From positions 62,001-126,000 of the forward strand of contig JAAFJA010000011.1 in assembly GCA_013298765.1 (NCBI GenBank): a DNA stretch of 64,000 bases. The letters are read 5' to 3'. The translations under genes were made by a program, and so were the position numbers. Under the pieces are notes generated by a model. That model was given only the letters and a program-made list of their open reading frames with translations. It searched no databases and was not told the DNA's origin. Positions 34,389 to 42,663 of this stretch are shown here, piece by piece (the first letter of the stretch is position 1; each line of letters begins with the position of its first letter). This stretch comes from Betaproteobacteria bacterium. GTDB taxonomy: Bacteria; Pseudomonadota; Gammaproteobacteria; Burkholderiales; Casimicrobiaceae.

Positions 34389-35600
34389 TTACTTTTTCGC
34401 GGGAGCTCGTAGCCGCTTCACTTCGTCGTCGGTCGGCTGCACGATCTTGCCGTCAACATAGCGCCAATCAACCATCACGCCTTTGCTGTCTTTCTTGGCG
34501 AGCTTACCGACGTATGCACCCATCGTGGATTGGTTATCTTGAGCGCGCCAAACAATCTTGCCGAATGGAGACATCACTTCAAGATTTTTCATTGCTGCCT
34601 GCATTTTCGCGACGTCAGTACCGCCAGATTTCTTGAGCATCGCAGCAATCGACTTCACAGTGGCGTAGCCGACAACCGAGCCCAGCCGAGGATAGTCGTT
34701 GAATTTCTTCTGATACGCATCACGAAAGGCTTTGTGCTCCGGCGTGTTGATTTCGGCCCACGGGTAACCCGTCACGATCCAACCGTTCGGCGTTTCATCC
34801 TTCAAAGTGTCAAGATACTCGGGTTCGCCCGAAAGCAAACTCACCACAGGGCGATTGTTAAAGAGCCCACGCGTGTTGCCTTCGCGAACGAACTTTTGCA
34901 AATCAGCGCCGAAGGTGACATTGAAAATTGCGTCGACCTTCGCATCGAGCATGGCTTGCACCACTGATCCGGCATCAATCCGGCCGAGTGGCGCGGCTTG
35001 CTCAACAAACTCTACGCCACCCGTGGATTGCGATGACAGATACTTTTTGAACCAATTCGCTGCCGATTGACCGTACTCGTAGTTCGGGTAAACAATACCC
35101 CAGCGCTTTTTGTTGAGCTTCGCAGCTTCCGGAACCAGCATCGCCGTTTGCATCGCTGTGTTGGCGCGCAAGCGGAATGTGTAATCGTTGCCGTTAGCCC
35201 AAGTGAGCTTGTCGGTCAAAGGCTCACTTGCGATGAAGAGCACCTTGCGCTGTTTGGCGAAATCACCTACAGCGAGCCCTACGTTTGAAAGAAACGTACC
35301 TGAGAGCAACGCCACTTTTTCGCGCGAAACCAACTCCTCAGCAACGCGCACTGCATCGCCCGGTGTCGCGTTGTCATCACGAAAAACAGTTTCTAACTTT
35401 CTTCCGTTCACTCCGCCAGCAGCGTTGATCTCCTCTTGAGCGAGTTCCCATCCCTTTTTGTAGGGCTCCAGAAAGGCGGGCTGCGCTTTGTAGCTGTTGA
35501 TTTCGCCGATTTTGATCGTCGCTTGCGCGACCGCGCTTGCGCTCGGGATTGCAAACAGAGCAGTCGCACATACCGCGAGGAGGAGCAGGTTAGTTTTCAT
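34389..35600 (-). CDS. ABC transporter substrate-binding protein (LivK/Leu-Ile-Val-binding type)
   Basis: This 403-residue periplasmic binding protein has a signal peptide (cleavage near Val-Ala-Gln, residues 24-26) and a type-1 periplasmic-binding fold. It opens Ile-Lys-Ile-Gly-Glu-Ile-Asn-Ser-Tyr, then Gly-Trp-Glu-Leu-Ala-x-Glu-Glu-Ile-Asn-Ala-Ala-Gly-Gly-Val-Asn-Gly-Arg, as in LivK homologues. The substrate may be branched-chain or aromatic acids or amides, which this family also covers. It is upstream of livHM on the same strand, separated by a terminator. Confidence 0.93.
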   Translation of the reverse strand: MKTNLLLLAVCATALFAIPSASAVAQATIKIGEINSYKAQPAFLEPYKKGWELAQEEINAAGGVNGRKLETVFRDDNATPGDAVRVAEELVSREKVALLSGTFLSNVGLAVGDFAKQRKVLFIASEPLTDKLTWANGNDYTFRLRANTAMQTAMLVPEAAKLNKKRWGIVYPNYEYGQSAANWFKKYLSSQSTGGVEFVEQAAPLGRIDAGSVVQAMLDAKVDAIFNVTFGADLQKFVREGNTRGLFNNRPVVSLLSGEPEYLDTLKDETPNGWIVTGYPWAEINTPEHKAFRDAYQKKFNDYPRLGSVVGYATVKSIAAMLKKSGGTDVAKMQAAMKNLEVMSPFGKIVWRAQDNQSTMGAYVGKLAKKDSKGVMVDWRYVDGKIVQPTDDEVKRLRAPAKK

Positions 35601-35790
35601 AAAGAGAGTGAGATCAAGAAATATCCCGACATCGGGCGCGACGTTAACGCGTGGCCTAGACTGCGGTTGACGATACGGTCATAGGGCCGTGTTCTGGGAG
35701 GGCGCAATGTAGCGCATTCGTGCAGATAGGAGCAAAATTACGGGTGAGGTCATTTAGATGACCGACCGAATGAACTGCTGGGATAAAGCC

Positions 35791-36318
35791 ATGCGTGTTG
35801 CACTAAAAATCATTGGCTATTTAATTGGGCTTGTTTTGCTCGTGTTGCTCGCTGGGTTTCTATTGCCGAGCAACTATTCAGCGCAGCGCAGCGTCACCAT
35901 CAATGCACCGGCAGACAAGGTCTATCCGCTGGTGGCAAATGTGAAGGAATGGAGACGCTGGACTGTCTGGAATCAACGCGATCCCAAAATGCAGCTTAGC
36001 TACGCCGGCCCTGAATCGGGCGTGGGTGCGAAGTGGGCGTGGAAGAGTAAGACCGAAGGGAACGGCGCGATGGAATTCACCGCTGCCGAACCCAACAAGC
36101 GGATCGCTTACGCCCTGCAAATGGAAGGCATGACACCGGCACCTGGAGACATAAAATTTGAGCCTGCGGGCAACGCGACTAAAGTCACGTGGTCGATGTC
36201 GGGCGACGCGGGCATAAACCCTCTGTTTCGCTGGTTCGGCTACTTCATGGATCGCCTCGTAGGCCCTGATTTCGAAGCAGGACTGACGAATTTGAAAAAG
36301 CTCGCGGAGAGTATGTAG
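35791..36318 (+). CDS. SRPBCC family protein with N-terminal membrane anchor
   Basis: The 175-residue product is started at ATG 35791, directly before the hydrophobic anchor (residues 5-25). An ATG at 35758 with a reasonable GGTGAGG site is an alternative. The rest is a START-like SRPBCC domain, with Ile-Asn-Ala-Pro-Ala-Asp-Lys-Val-Tyr-x-Leu-Val, then Trp-x-x-Trp-x-x-Trp and a Phe-Glu-Pro-Ala-Gly strand. Such domains bind hydrophobic ligands; the specific ligand is unknown. It is 80 bases upstream of the inositol oxygenase gene and could share its transcript. Confidence 0.85.
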   Translation: MRVALKIIGYLIGLVLLVLLAGFLLPSNYSAQRSVTINAPADKVYPLVANVKEWRRWTVWNQRDPKMQLSYAGPESGVGAKWAWKSKTEGNGAMEFTAAEPNKRIAYALQMEGMTPAPGDIKFEPAGNATKVTWSMSGDAGINPLFRWFGYFMDRLVGPDFEAGLTNLKKLAESM

Positions 36319-36398
36319 GCACAAGCTTCATCGCGCCTGCGACGCGGAGACAACAAAACCCAGCGCGGCGAAGCCCGCAACTCAATGGAATACGGACT

Positions 36399-37205
36399 AT
36401 GGAAGCCTTAGCCACCGACGAAAGCAAAACCGCTTATCGCGACTACGCAAAGCCGCAGCGCGCAGAGGCGGTTGACACCGTGCGCGAGTTCTATCGCGAA
36501 AATCACGCCAAGCAAACGCATGCATTCGTCTTAGAAAAGAAAGCACAGTATCTGGGTTTCAATCGTCAAAAGATGACGCCTTGGGCCGCACTCGATTACC
36601 TCAACACGCTGGTCGACGATAGCGATCCTGATATTGCGCTCCCGCAGATCGATCACCTTGTGCAAACTGCCGAAGCAATGCGTGCGAACGGCGAGCCTGA
36701 GTGGATGGTGCTTACAGGCTTCATCCATGATCTCGGCAAAGTGCTTTGCTTGTTTGGCGAGCCGCAGTGGGCCGTGGTTGGCGATACCTTCCCCACGGGT
36801 TGCGCTTATTCCGCGAAAAACGTGTACAGCGAATTTTTCGCATTGAATCCCGATTCGAAGGTTTCGGAATTGCAAACGCCTTACGGTGTGTATTCACCCA
36901 AGTGCGGCCTCGACAGTGTTCACATGAGCTGGGGGCACGACGAATACCTCTATCACATGATGAAGCCCTATCTCCCGACCGAAGCCCTTTACATGATTCG
37001 CTTTCACAGCTTCTATGCGTGGCACAAGGAGCATGAATATCAGCATCTTTGCAACGCGCAAGACGATGCGATGAAGCCTTGGGTGCAGCGCTTTAATCCC
37101 TACGACCTGTACTCGAAAAACCCCAATCGACCAAAGCTGGAAGACGTAAGACCGTATTACGAGGATTTGCTCGCAAAGTATTTGCCGTCCGAGCTTTCTT
37201 TCTAA
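36399..37205 (+). CDS. myo-inositol oxygenase (MIOX)
   Basis: The 268-residue enzyme should cleave myo-inositol with O2 to D-glucuronate, using a di-iron HD-domain site. All six metal ligands align with mammalian MIOX: His86, His110, Asp111, His180, His203 and Asp236, with Ile-Asp-His, Ile-His-Asp-Leu-Gly-Lys and Asn-Pro-Tyr-Asp-Leu-Tyr as context. MIOX is mainly eukaryotic, with scattered bacterial homologues. No glucuronate or other inositol gene lies nearby. The substrate range in bacteria is not well established. Confidence 0.9.
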   Translation: MEALATDESKTAYRDYAKPQRAEAVDTVREFYRENHAKQTHAFVLEKKAQYLGFNRQKMTPWAALDYLNTLVDDSDPDIALPQIDHLVQTAEAMRANGEPEWMVLTGFIHDLGKVLCLFGEPQWAVVGDTFPTGCAYSAKNVYSEFFALNPDSKVSELQTPYGVYSPKCGLDSVHMSWGHDEYLYHMMKPYLPTEALYMIRFHSFYAWHKEHEYQHLCNAQDDAMKPWVQRFNPYDLYSKNPNRPKLEDVRPYYEDLLAKYLPSELSF

Positions 37206-37240
37206 GCAGAGGCAATTCGCTAAAGCAGTTGATCCACCAT

Positions 37241-37270
37241 AAAAAAAGCGAGCCTAGGCTCGCTTTTTTT
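37241..37270. terminator. bidirectional terminator between MIOX and ExeM-like genes
   Basis: A7-GCGAGCC, a 2-base centre and GGCTCGC-T7 form a 14-bp perfect inverted repeat. It serves the convergent MIOX and nuclease genes. Confidence 0.92.
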
Positions 37271-37282
37271 GCGCGTTCAACC

Positions 37283-40200
37283 TTAGGCGCGGCGTGATTT
37301 TCGTGCGCCAAGGGCGAAGAGCAGCAATGCAAGCATCATCACTCCTCCCCAGCCAGGCAACGCAGGAATCACTGCCGCCGCTACCGCAGCCAGTACAACG
37401 GTTGACGAATTTCCGACCGCGGCCGGATCGCTGCCGCTTGGATCGTTTGCAGCGCCTGCGCCTGCGTTCACGGTCACCGCAAACGCACTTGGCATCGTGA
37501 AGCTAACGACACAGCTGATCGATGCACCGGCAGCAAGCGTTCCAGCAGGCGACCCGGTACAACTCGGTGTGGGCGAGCCAGGCAAACTCGCCGCATTCAG
37601 AATCGCGCATGTGGCGTTGATCGCCGCTGCGGGCCCATTATTAGTACATGTTGCCGTACACGTTACAGGCGCACCTGCAGCCGGAGCCGATGGGGTACAC
37701 GAGACTGCGCTCACCATATCAGCGCCCTGGATAACGAGTGTTGCGACTGCTGTGTCACATGCGGGTTCGATAGGCGAGGTATTAGCGGCTGCGGCGCAAA
37801 TGCGATACGGCACTTGATAGGTGCCCGCCACCGCGAATGCAGGCACGCTGATCGTGCCGTCAGCCGCCACGGTCAACGCGGTTGGTGTGCCGACACAGCC
37901 AGCACACGTGACCGCGCCGTTGGCCGCAGCGACGACGCCTGCGCTAGTGGCGACAGCAGCCCCAAGCCCATCGTTCGCAATCACGCTGATCGCCTGTGCA
38001 GCGCTATTGGCGAAAGCGGCTGGCGTATCGTTGAGTGCATCAATCACGACTGCGTTGGCGGTGGACACGCTTGGCGTGCCGCTGTTGACGTTACCCGCGC
38101 TCGTGCTGCCGGTAAAGACAACTGCGCTGCTCGATTCGTCAGCCCCGCCCGCCGTGCCCGGCGCGAGATAGCTGAAGTCGCACACGATCGCCGCGCCCGC
38201 CGCGAGTGACGCTGGCGCATTTGGCGTACAGACGATCGCGCTTACGCTGCCGAGGTTCGCCGTCGGCGCGCAACTCGGTGCGTTCGCCGCCGAAGTGCCG
38301 CTATTGCGACATTCGAGGCGCAGACCAGTGAAGGTTTGGCCTGGCGCAACCGTAGTTGGTACGCGCAGCCACGTGGGCGTCATCGCGGCGGCGGCAACGG
38401 TTGTGGTGGCAGTAGCGGTGTTATTCGCCGCTGATGGGTCGGGCGTTGTGCTGCTTACGGTGGCGGTGTTGCTGATCACTGTCCCGCTTGTAGTCGCGCT
38501 TCCTACGCTTACCGTCAAGGTGAACACTGCGGAGCTAACGCTCAAGCTGGCGACATTGCAACTGACCGCTCCGTTTGCGCCGACCGCGGGCGTTGTGCAT
38601 GTCCACCCGCCAGGCGCAGAAATCGAGACGAAATTGGTCGCCGCAGGTAGCGTATCGTTCAACGTCAAATTCGCTGCTGCATCTGGACCCGCATTGCTCA
38701 CGGTAATCGTGTAGACAAGGTTATTGCCCGCCGACACCGGATCGGGCGAGTCCGTTTTGGTGATCGAAACATCGGCAACGCCGAAAAGTCCGACCAACAC
38801 TGGATCATGGTCTGATGCGCGGAACGGTGAGCCCGGCTGATAGACCACACGCGGCGGCACCAACGCCGAGCCGTCAGGCTTCTCTTCAAACGAAGCCTCA
38901 CCGGTGTCTCTGACTTCGTCGCTGTAATCGAACAAATCCGACTCGTCAGCATTGATATGCCATATGCCAATGCCCTTAACTTGCGAGGTGAGGCTCGCAC
39001 TGGAAAGCGCATAGTCGAGATGGCCAAGCTGGCCATTGAATAGATACGAATACGTGCCAGCGCCCAACAGGGAACTAGCTAGATCGGTATAGCCGCCTGC
39101 CGTTAACGTCGTAATTGGCGTTTCTCTCGCGTAAGAGTTGAAGTCACCCAGCATCAACACGTCGGGGTCTCCGGCGGCCGGGATTACCGTTGAGTTAATC
39201 CAAGTAAGCATGCGGCCCGCCTGTTGCGTGCGACGATCATTGAAGCAGCCCTGACCATCAAGCTGATCTTGGTCCGCACCAGTCGCACCGCCGCAGCCCT
39301 TTGACTTCAAATGATTGGCGATGACCGTGAAGCGCTGACCGAAAGCAGGATTTGTGGCCGCGACGACGTCGAACGTTTGCGCAGAGGGCGGTCTTGAGTG
39401 AATAGGATCAAGGTCAGCCAACGCTGCGCCAACCGGAGAAAGTACCCCCGTGCGATAAATCAGATTCACACGAATAGCGTCTGTTCCGAGCGTGCCTCCG
39501 GTATTGACGAACGCATACGGCGTAGCACCGCCACAGCGCGTATTCACTGCGGCAACTAAATCTGAAATCGTGTTGGTCGGAGTCGTGTTTTCCATCTCCA
39601 TGAGCGCGGTGACGTCTGCGTTTAAGCCGCAGAGCACGATTGAGGCGCGCTCGCGCTGACGATTCAACTCGGCCACGCTATCAGCGCCGCGACAGTCCTG
39701 CGCCGTGTCGGGGCCGCACGGACCGGAGCTGCTCGATGCGGTGGTGTCAATGCTCGTGAAGTAGTTCAGCATGTTTACGCTGGCTGCTTTGATCGCGCCG
39801 CCCACTGCCGGTGGCGTGGCGGGGCGCGTGTTTACGGCGGTGAAAGTCACCGGGTTGGCTTGCGTGGGTCGGATGCGCCATGTATCCGAACCGAAGCCTG
39901 GGAAGCTCCAGTGCAGCACGCCGGTCAAAGAACTGACCGTGTCACCCGCGCGGAAAAAGTCTGCGCCCTGGCTGCCCACCGAAAAGCCGCCATTAGCGCG
40001 AGGGTGATAGATCGCCTGCGAACCCGCAGCTTGGTTCAAGTAGGCGTTCTGAACGTTATTGTCGTCATCAAGGATCACGCGGCGGCGCGCAAGCGCGTTC
40101 TCGTGTGCGATCAGGCCCGCGGCACTCGGAGCATTCTCCTCAGTGAACTGCATGGGGCGAGCGCCTTGATAAAGAACGATCTGGCCATAACGAGGCAGTT

Positions 40201-41701
40201 CAAACAATTCGGCGACTGATAAGGTATTCACAAACGTCACTCGCATCCCTTCGAGTCGTTCGTAAAACGCGTTAACGTCGCCCACGATCGGGAGCGTGAT
40301 CGTTGTTGGCGTCACCAACGCTAGGTTATTGCCGGCGTCGGTAACAGTCACCGAGCCAAGCGCGCTAGCGGTGATTTGCGTCATATTGTTGAATTCGGAC
40401 ACCGTCCCCGTGACCCGCACCCGCTGACCTTCGGCAACGGTTGTCAGGCAAGTGTTACAGAACACGAAAATGCCCTCAGACGTATTCGGATCTGCATCGG
40501 CATCGGTGTCTTCCTCTTGCACAAAGAAACCTTGAAGTTGATTTGCGCCCTGGTAGCTGCCGATGACAACCCCCTCTACTGTGACGACAGCGCCCGGAAT
40601 CGGCGTCGCCGCCCCGTTGCCTTGTACATCGTGGATTCTGGCGATCACGACGTCGTCGTTAATGATCGTTCCAAGACCTTGACCATCGGCGACGTTTGCT
40701 CCGGTCACGTTGGTTACGTTGACGAAAAATGTCTCGTTCGGCTCCGGCACCGTATCACCATTCACCACCACGGAGAAGGTGTAGGTCGAGCTGCCCGCGG
40801 GGATGACTTGGCCAGTGAGTGATTGTGCGGCGTAGTCGTTGTTTGCAATGGTTGCTGTGCCGTCTGCTGTTGCAATATCAAAGCTGACGCCACCTGCGCC
40901 AGCGGGCGAGGAAAGGCTAACCGTGAAGTTAAACGTTGTGGTTCCGCTGTTTGCTTCGCTAAGCGAAACATCGTTGATGGATAAGTTCGGTAGCGACACG
41001 CCCGACAGCGGTGTGAGCGAAAAGTCATCGACCGCTAGGCCGTCGTCGGCCCCACTCGCGTCGGCGTCTGACCATCGAACCCAGAATGTTGCTCCGTTTG
41101 CAATTGAAAGCGATGGAATGGTTGCGTTCAACGCCGTGCGATTGGCTGCAGCGTTACCGTCTTTAGCCCCAATAGTGGCTGTGTTGGGCGTCACGAAATT
41201 AAGAGCGGCTACACCTGTCCACGTACCCGTCGCGAGATCGGTCGCGTTGAGGCTGTATTCGAAATTGAGCTGGTCGGTACGCGCTGCGGTGCCTAAGCGC
41301 CACTGTTCGCCAGCGTAGGCCACCTGCAGACTACTGATCGTCGTGCCGGTATTGTTGGTGAAGCAAGCACCGAATGAGGAAATCAACGTTCCACTTCGCA
41401 CCGAGCCAAGCGCGCGATCGGTGCTTCCCGCCGAACCAAAGCTATACGTATCGCCCGTGTTACTTGCGCCGGTGTCTACCGCATATTGCTCGTTGTCACG
41501 TGCGCCACCACCGGTTTCGTTTATGGACCAGCCGGTCAGCGCCAGACTGTTGGTGGTCGAACCTGCGGTGTTCGAGAGCGTGTCAAAGTTTTGACTGTAC
41601 GCGCTGCCGGGTGTGGTTAAGCTCACACACTGCGCGGAGGCGATTTGGCTTGTGACCAGCGCTCCCGCAAAAAAAATCGTAGAGATCCATCGACGAAACA
41701 T
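37283..41701 (-). CDS. ExeM/NucH-type extracellular nuclease with IPTL-CTERM-like tail
   Basis: This 1472-residue secreted protein has a signal peptide (1-23) and a lamin/beta-sandwich-like N-terminal domain (about 25-235). A Calx-beta repeat covers about 240-350, an OB-fold nuclease-associated domain about 355-460, and an endonuclease/exonuclease/phosphatase domain about 640-1000. The last shows Asn in Val-Asn-Met-Leu-Asn-Tyr-Phe, Glu in Met-Glu-Met-Glu-Asn, Leu-Gly-Asp-Phe-Asn-Ser and Ala-Ser-Asp-His-Asp-Pro. Then come a DUF11 domain and Cys-rich repeats. The C-terminus reads Ile-Pro-Ala-Leu-Pro-Gly-Trp-Gly, a helix and Arg-Lys-Ser-Arg-Arg, an IPTL-CTERM variant of the kind processed by an exosortase. 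It should degrade extracellular DNA. Confidence 0.9.
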   Translation of the reverse strand: MFRRWISTIFFAGALVTSQIASAQCVSLTTPGSAYSQNFDTLSNTAGSTTNSLALTGWSINETGGGARDNEQYAVDTGASNTGDTYSFGSAGSTDRALGSVRSGTLISSFGACFTNNTGTTISSLQVAYAGEQWRLGTAARTDQLNFEYSLNATDLATGTWTGVAALNFVTPNTATIGAKDGNAAANRTALNATIPSLSIANGATFWVRWSDADASGADDGLAVDDFSLTPLSGVSLPNLSINDVSLSEANSGTTTFNFTVSLSSPAGAGGVSFDIATADGTATIANNDYAAQSLTGQVIPAGSSTYTFSVVVNGDTVPEPNETFFVNVTNVTGANVADGQGLGTIINDDVVIARIHDVQGNGAATPIPGAVVTVEGVVIGSYQGANQLQGFFVQEEDTDADADPNTSEGIFVFCNTCLTTVAEGQRVRVTGTVSEFNNMTQITASALGSVTVTDAGNNLALVTPTTITLPIVGDVNAFYERLEGMRVTFVNTLSVAELFELPRYGQIVLYQGARPMQFTEENAPSAAGLIAHENALARRRVILDDDNNVQNAYLNQAAGSQAIYHPRANGGFSVGSQGADFFRAGDTVSSLTGVLHWSFPGFGSDTWRIRPTQANPVTFTAVNTRPATPPAVGGAIKAASVNMLNYFTSIDTTASSSSGPCGPDTAQDCRGADSVAELNRQRERASIVLCGLNADVTALMEMENTTPTNTISDLVAAVNTRCGGATPYAFVNTGGTLGTDAIRVNLIYRTGVLSPVGAALADLDPIHSRPPSAQTFDVVAATNPAFGQRFTVIANHLKSKGCGGATGADQDQLDGQGCFNDRRTQQAGRMLTWINSTVIPAAGDPDVLMLGDFNSYARETPITTLTAGGYTDLASSLLGAGTYSYLFNGQLGHLDYALSSASLTSQVKGIGIWHINADESDLFDYSDEVRDTGEASFEEKPDGSALVPPRVVYQPGSPFRASDHDPVLVGLFGVADVSITKTDSPDPVSAGNNLVYTITVSNAGPDAAANLTLNDTLPAATNFVSISAPGGWTCTTPAVGANGAVSCNVASLSVSSAVFTLTVSVGSATTSGTVISNTATVSSTTPDPSAANNTATATTTVAAAAMTPTWLRVPTTVAPGQTFTGLRLECRNSGTSAANAPSCAPTANLGSVSAIVCTPNAPASLAAGAAIVCDFSYLAPGTAGGADESSSAVVFTGSTSAGNVNSGTPSVSTANAVVIDALNDTPAAFANSAAQAISVIANDGLGAAVATSAGVVAAANGAVTCAGCVGTPTALTVAADGTISVPAFAVAGTYQVPYRICAAAANTSPIEPACDTAVATLVIQGADMVSAVSCTPSAPAAGAPVTCTATCTNNGPAAAINATCAILNAASLPGSPTPSCTGSPAGTLAAGASISCVVSFTMPSAFAVTVNAGAGAANDPSGSDPAAVGNSSTVVLAAVAAAVIPALPGWGGVMMLALLLFALGARKSRRA

Positions 41702-42018
41702 TCATGCCCCCAAAAAAATCGACCCGCAGACTGCGTCGCAGCCAACGTGCAAACACAGATTTTGCGCCAGATTTATGACGCTTTCGAGCGGACGTGACGG
41801 ATAGGCAGCAAACTCAAAAACATCTACGCTACAAAACGATAAGTTTTATATGGGCTAAAACACATATTTATAAGATGTTGCTTTAATAGGTATACATCTT
41901 CTATCCCCAACATTATGGGACGTTCATCGACTTAGGTTTATTTCATCACGCGGTTAGAAATCTGATTGGCGTTTGCCTCGCTGTATGGCACATTCGCGGA
42001 AATACTTCTCGAGCGAAC
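41702..42018. promoter_or_regulatory. divergent promoter region between nuclease and ECF sigma genes
   Basis: These 317 AT-rich bases hold the promoters of the nuclease (minus) and the sigma/kinase operon (plus). A GGGCTA half-site lies at 41852-41857. A related short dyad, TATCCC-N9-GGG, lies at 41902-41919. No gene is supported. If the sigma factor is autoregulated, its own promoter should be here. Confidence 0.55.
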
Positions 42019-42633
42019 ATGGCTGGTAACGCCCCAACTCCACTGCCGCGTACCGCTACGCAGCACCCGCCGCCGCTCGCGGCGTCGCTCTACCACGAGT
42101 TGCGTCGAATCGCGCAGATTCATTTTGCGAACGAGCGCTCTGAGCACACGCTTCAGCGAACCGCGCTCGTAAACGAAGCCTATCTACGGCTCGCCCAATC
42201 GAAAACGCCCACTGACCGCACTGGTTTCGTGCGCCTCGCGTCACATGTAATGCGTAACGTGTTGGTTGACCATGCGCGCGCGAAGTCTGCGGAAAAGCGA
42301 GGCGGCGATGTAGAAATCGTGAGCCTGGATCGAACTTTGGTTCGCTTCGGGACGCAGTGTCTCGGCGACTTAGTCGCAAACGTGCGCGAGGAAACCCAAA
42401 GCGCGGTTGAACGCGAAATCGACTTTCTCACGCTTGATCGCGCGATTGAAAAACTCGCCGCGTTAAGTCCGCGACAAGCGGAAGTCGTTGATCTCAAGTT
42501 CTTCGGCGAGCAATCGATTGAGGAGATCGCTGAAGCGTTGCAGATTTCGATTGCAACGGTCAAACGCGATTGGGCTGTTGCAAGACTCTTTCTTCTACGC
42601 GAGATGCAATCGCCCGCTGAGCCGAATCAGTAG
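42019..42633 (+). CDS. ECF sigma factor of the kinase-linked type (TIGR02999/ECF43-like)
   Basis: The 204-residue sigma factor has region 2 at about 22-95 (Leu-Tyr-His-Glu-Leu-Arg-Arg-Ile-Ala, then Ala-Leu-Val-Asn-Glu-Ala-Tyr-Leu-Arg-Leu and Val-Leu-Val-Asp-His-Ala-Arg) and region 4 at about 137-193 (Leu-Ser-Pro-Arg-Gln-Ala-Glu-Val-Val, and the recognition helix Ile-Ala-Thr-Val-Lys-Arg-Asp-Trp). These wordings are typical of the TIGR02999 group, whose members are encoded next to a Ser/Thr kinase rather than an anti-sigma factor. In Vibrio EcfP/PknT the kinase activates the sigma by Thr phosphorylation. A Thr-Pro-Thr-Asp-Arg-Thr segment at 63-68 is a possible target. The kinase gene follows 30 bases later. 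Confidence 0.92.
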   Translation: MAGNAPTPLPRTATQHPPPLAASLYHELRRIAQIHFANERSEHTLQRTALVNEAYLRLAQSKTPTDRTGFVRLASHVMRNVLVDHARAKSAEKRGGDVEIVSLDRTLVRFGTQCLGDLVANVREETQSAVEREIDFLTLDRAIEKLAALSPRQAEVVDLKFFGEQSIEEIAEALQISIATVKRDWAVARLFLLREMQSPAEPNQ

Positions 42634-42663
42634 TTATCACGCCTTAGTAGCAAGGGTAAAGTG

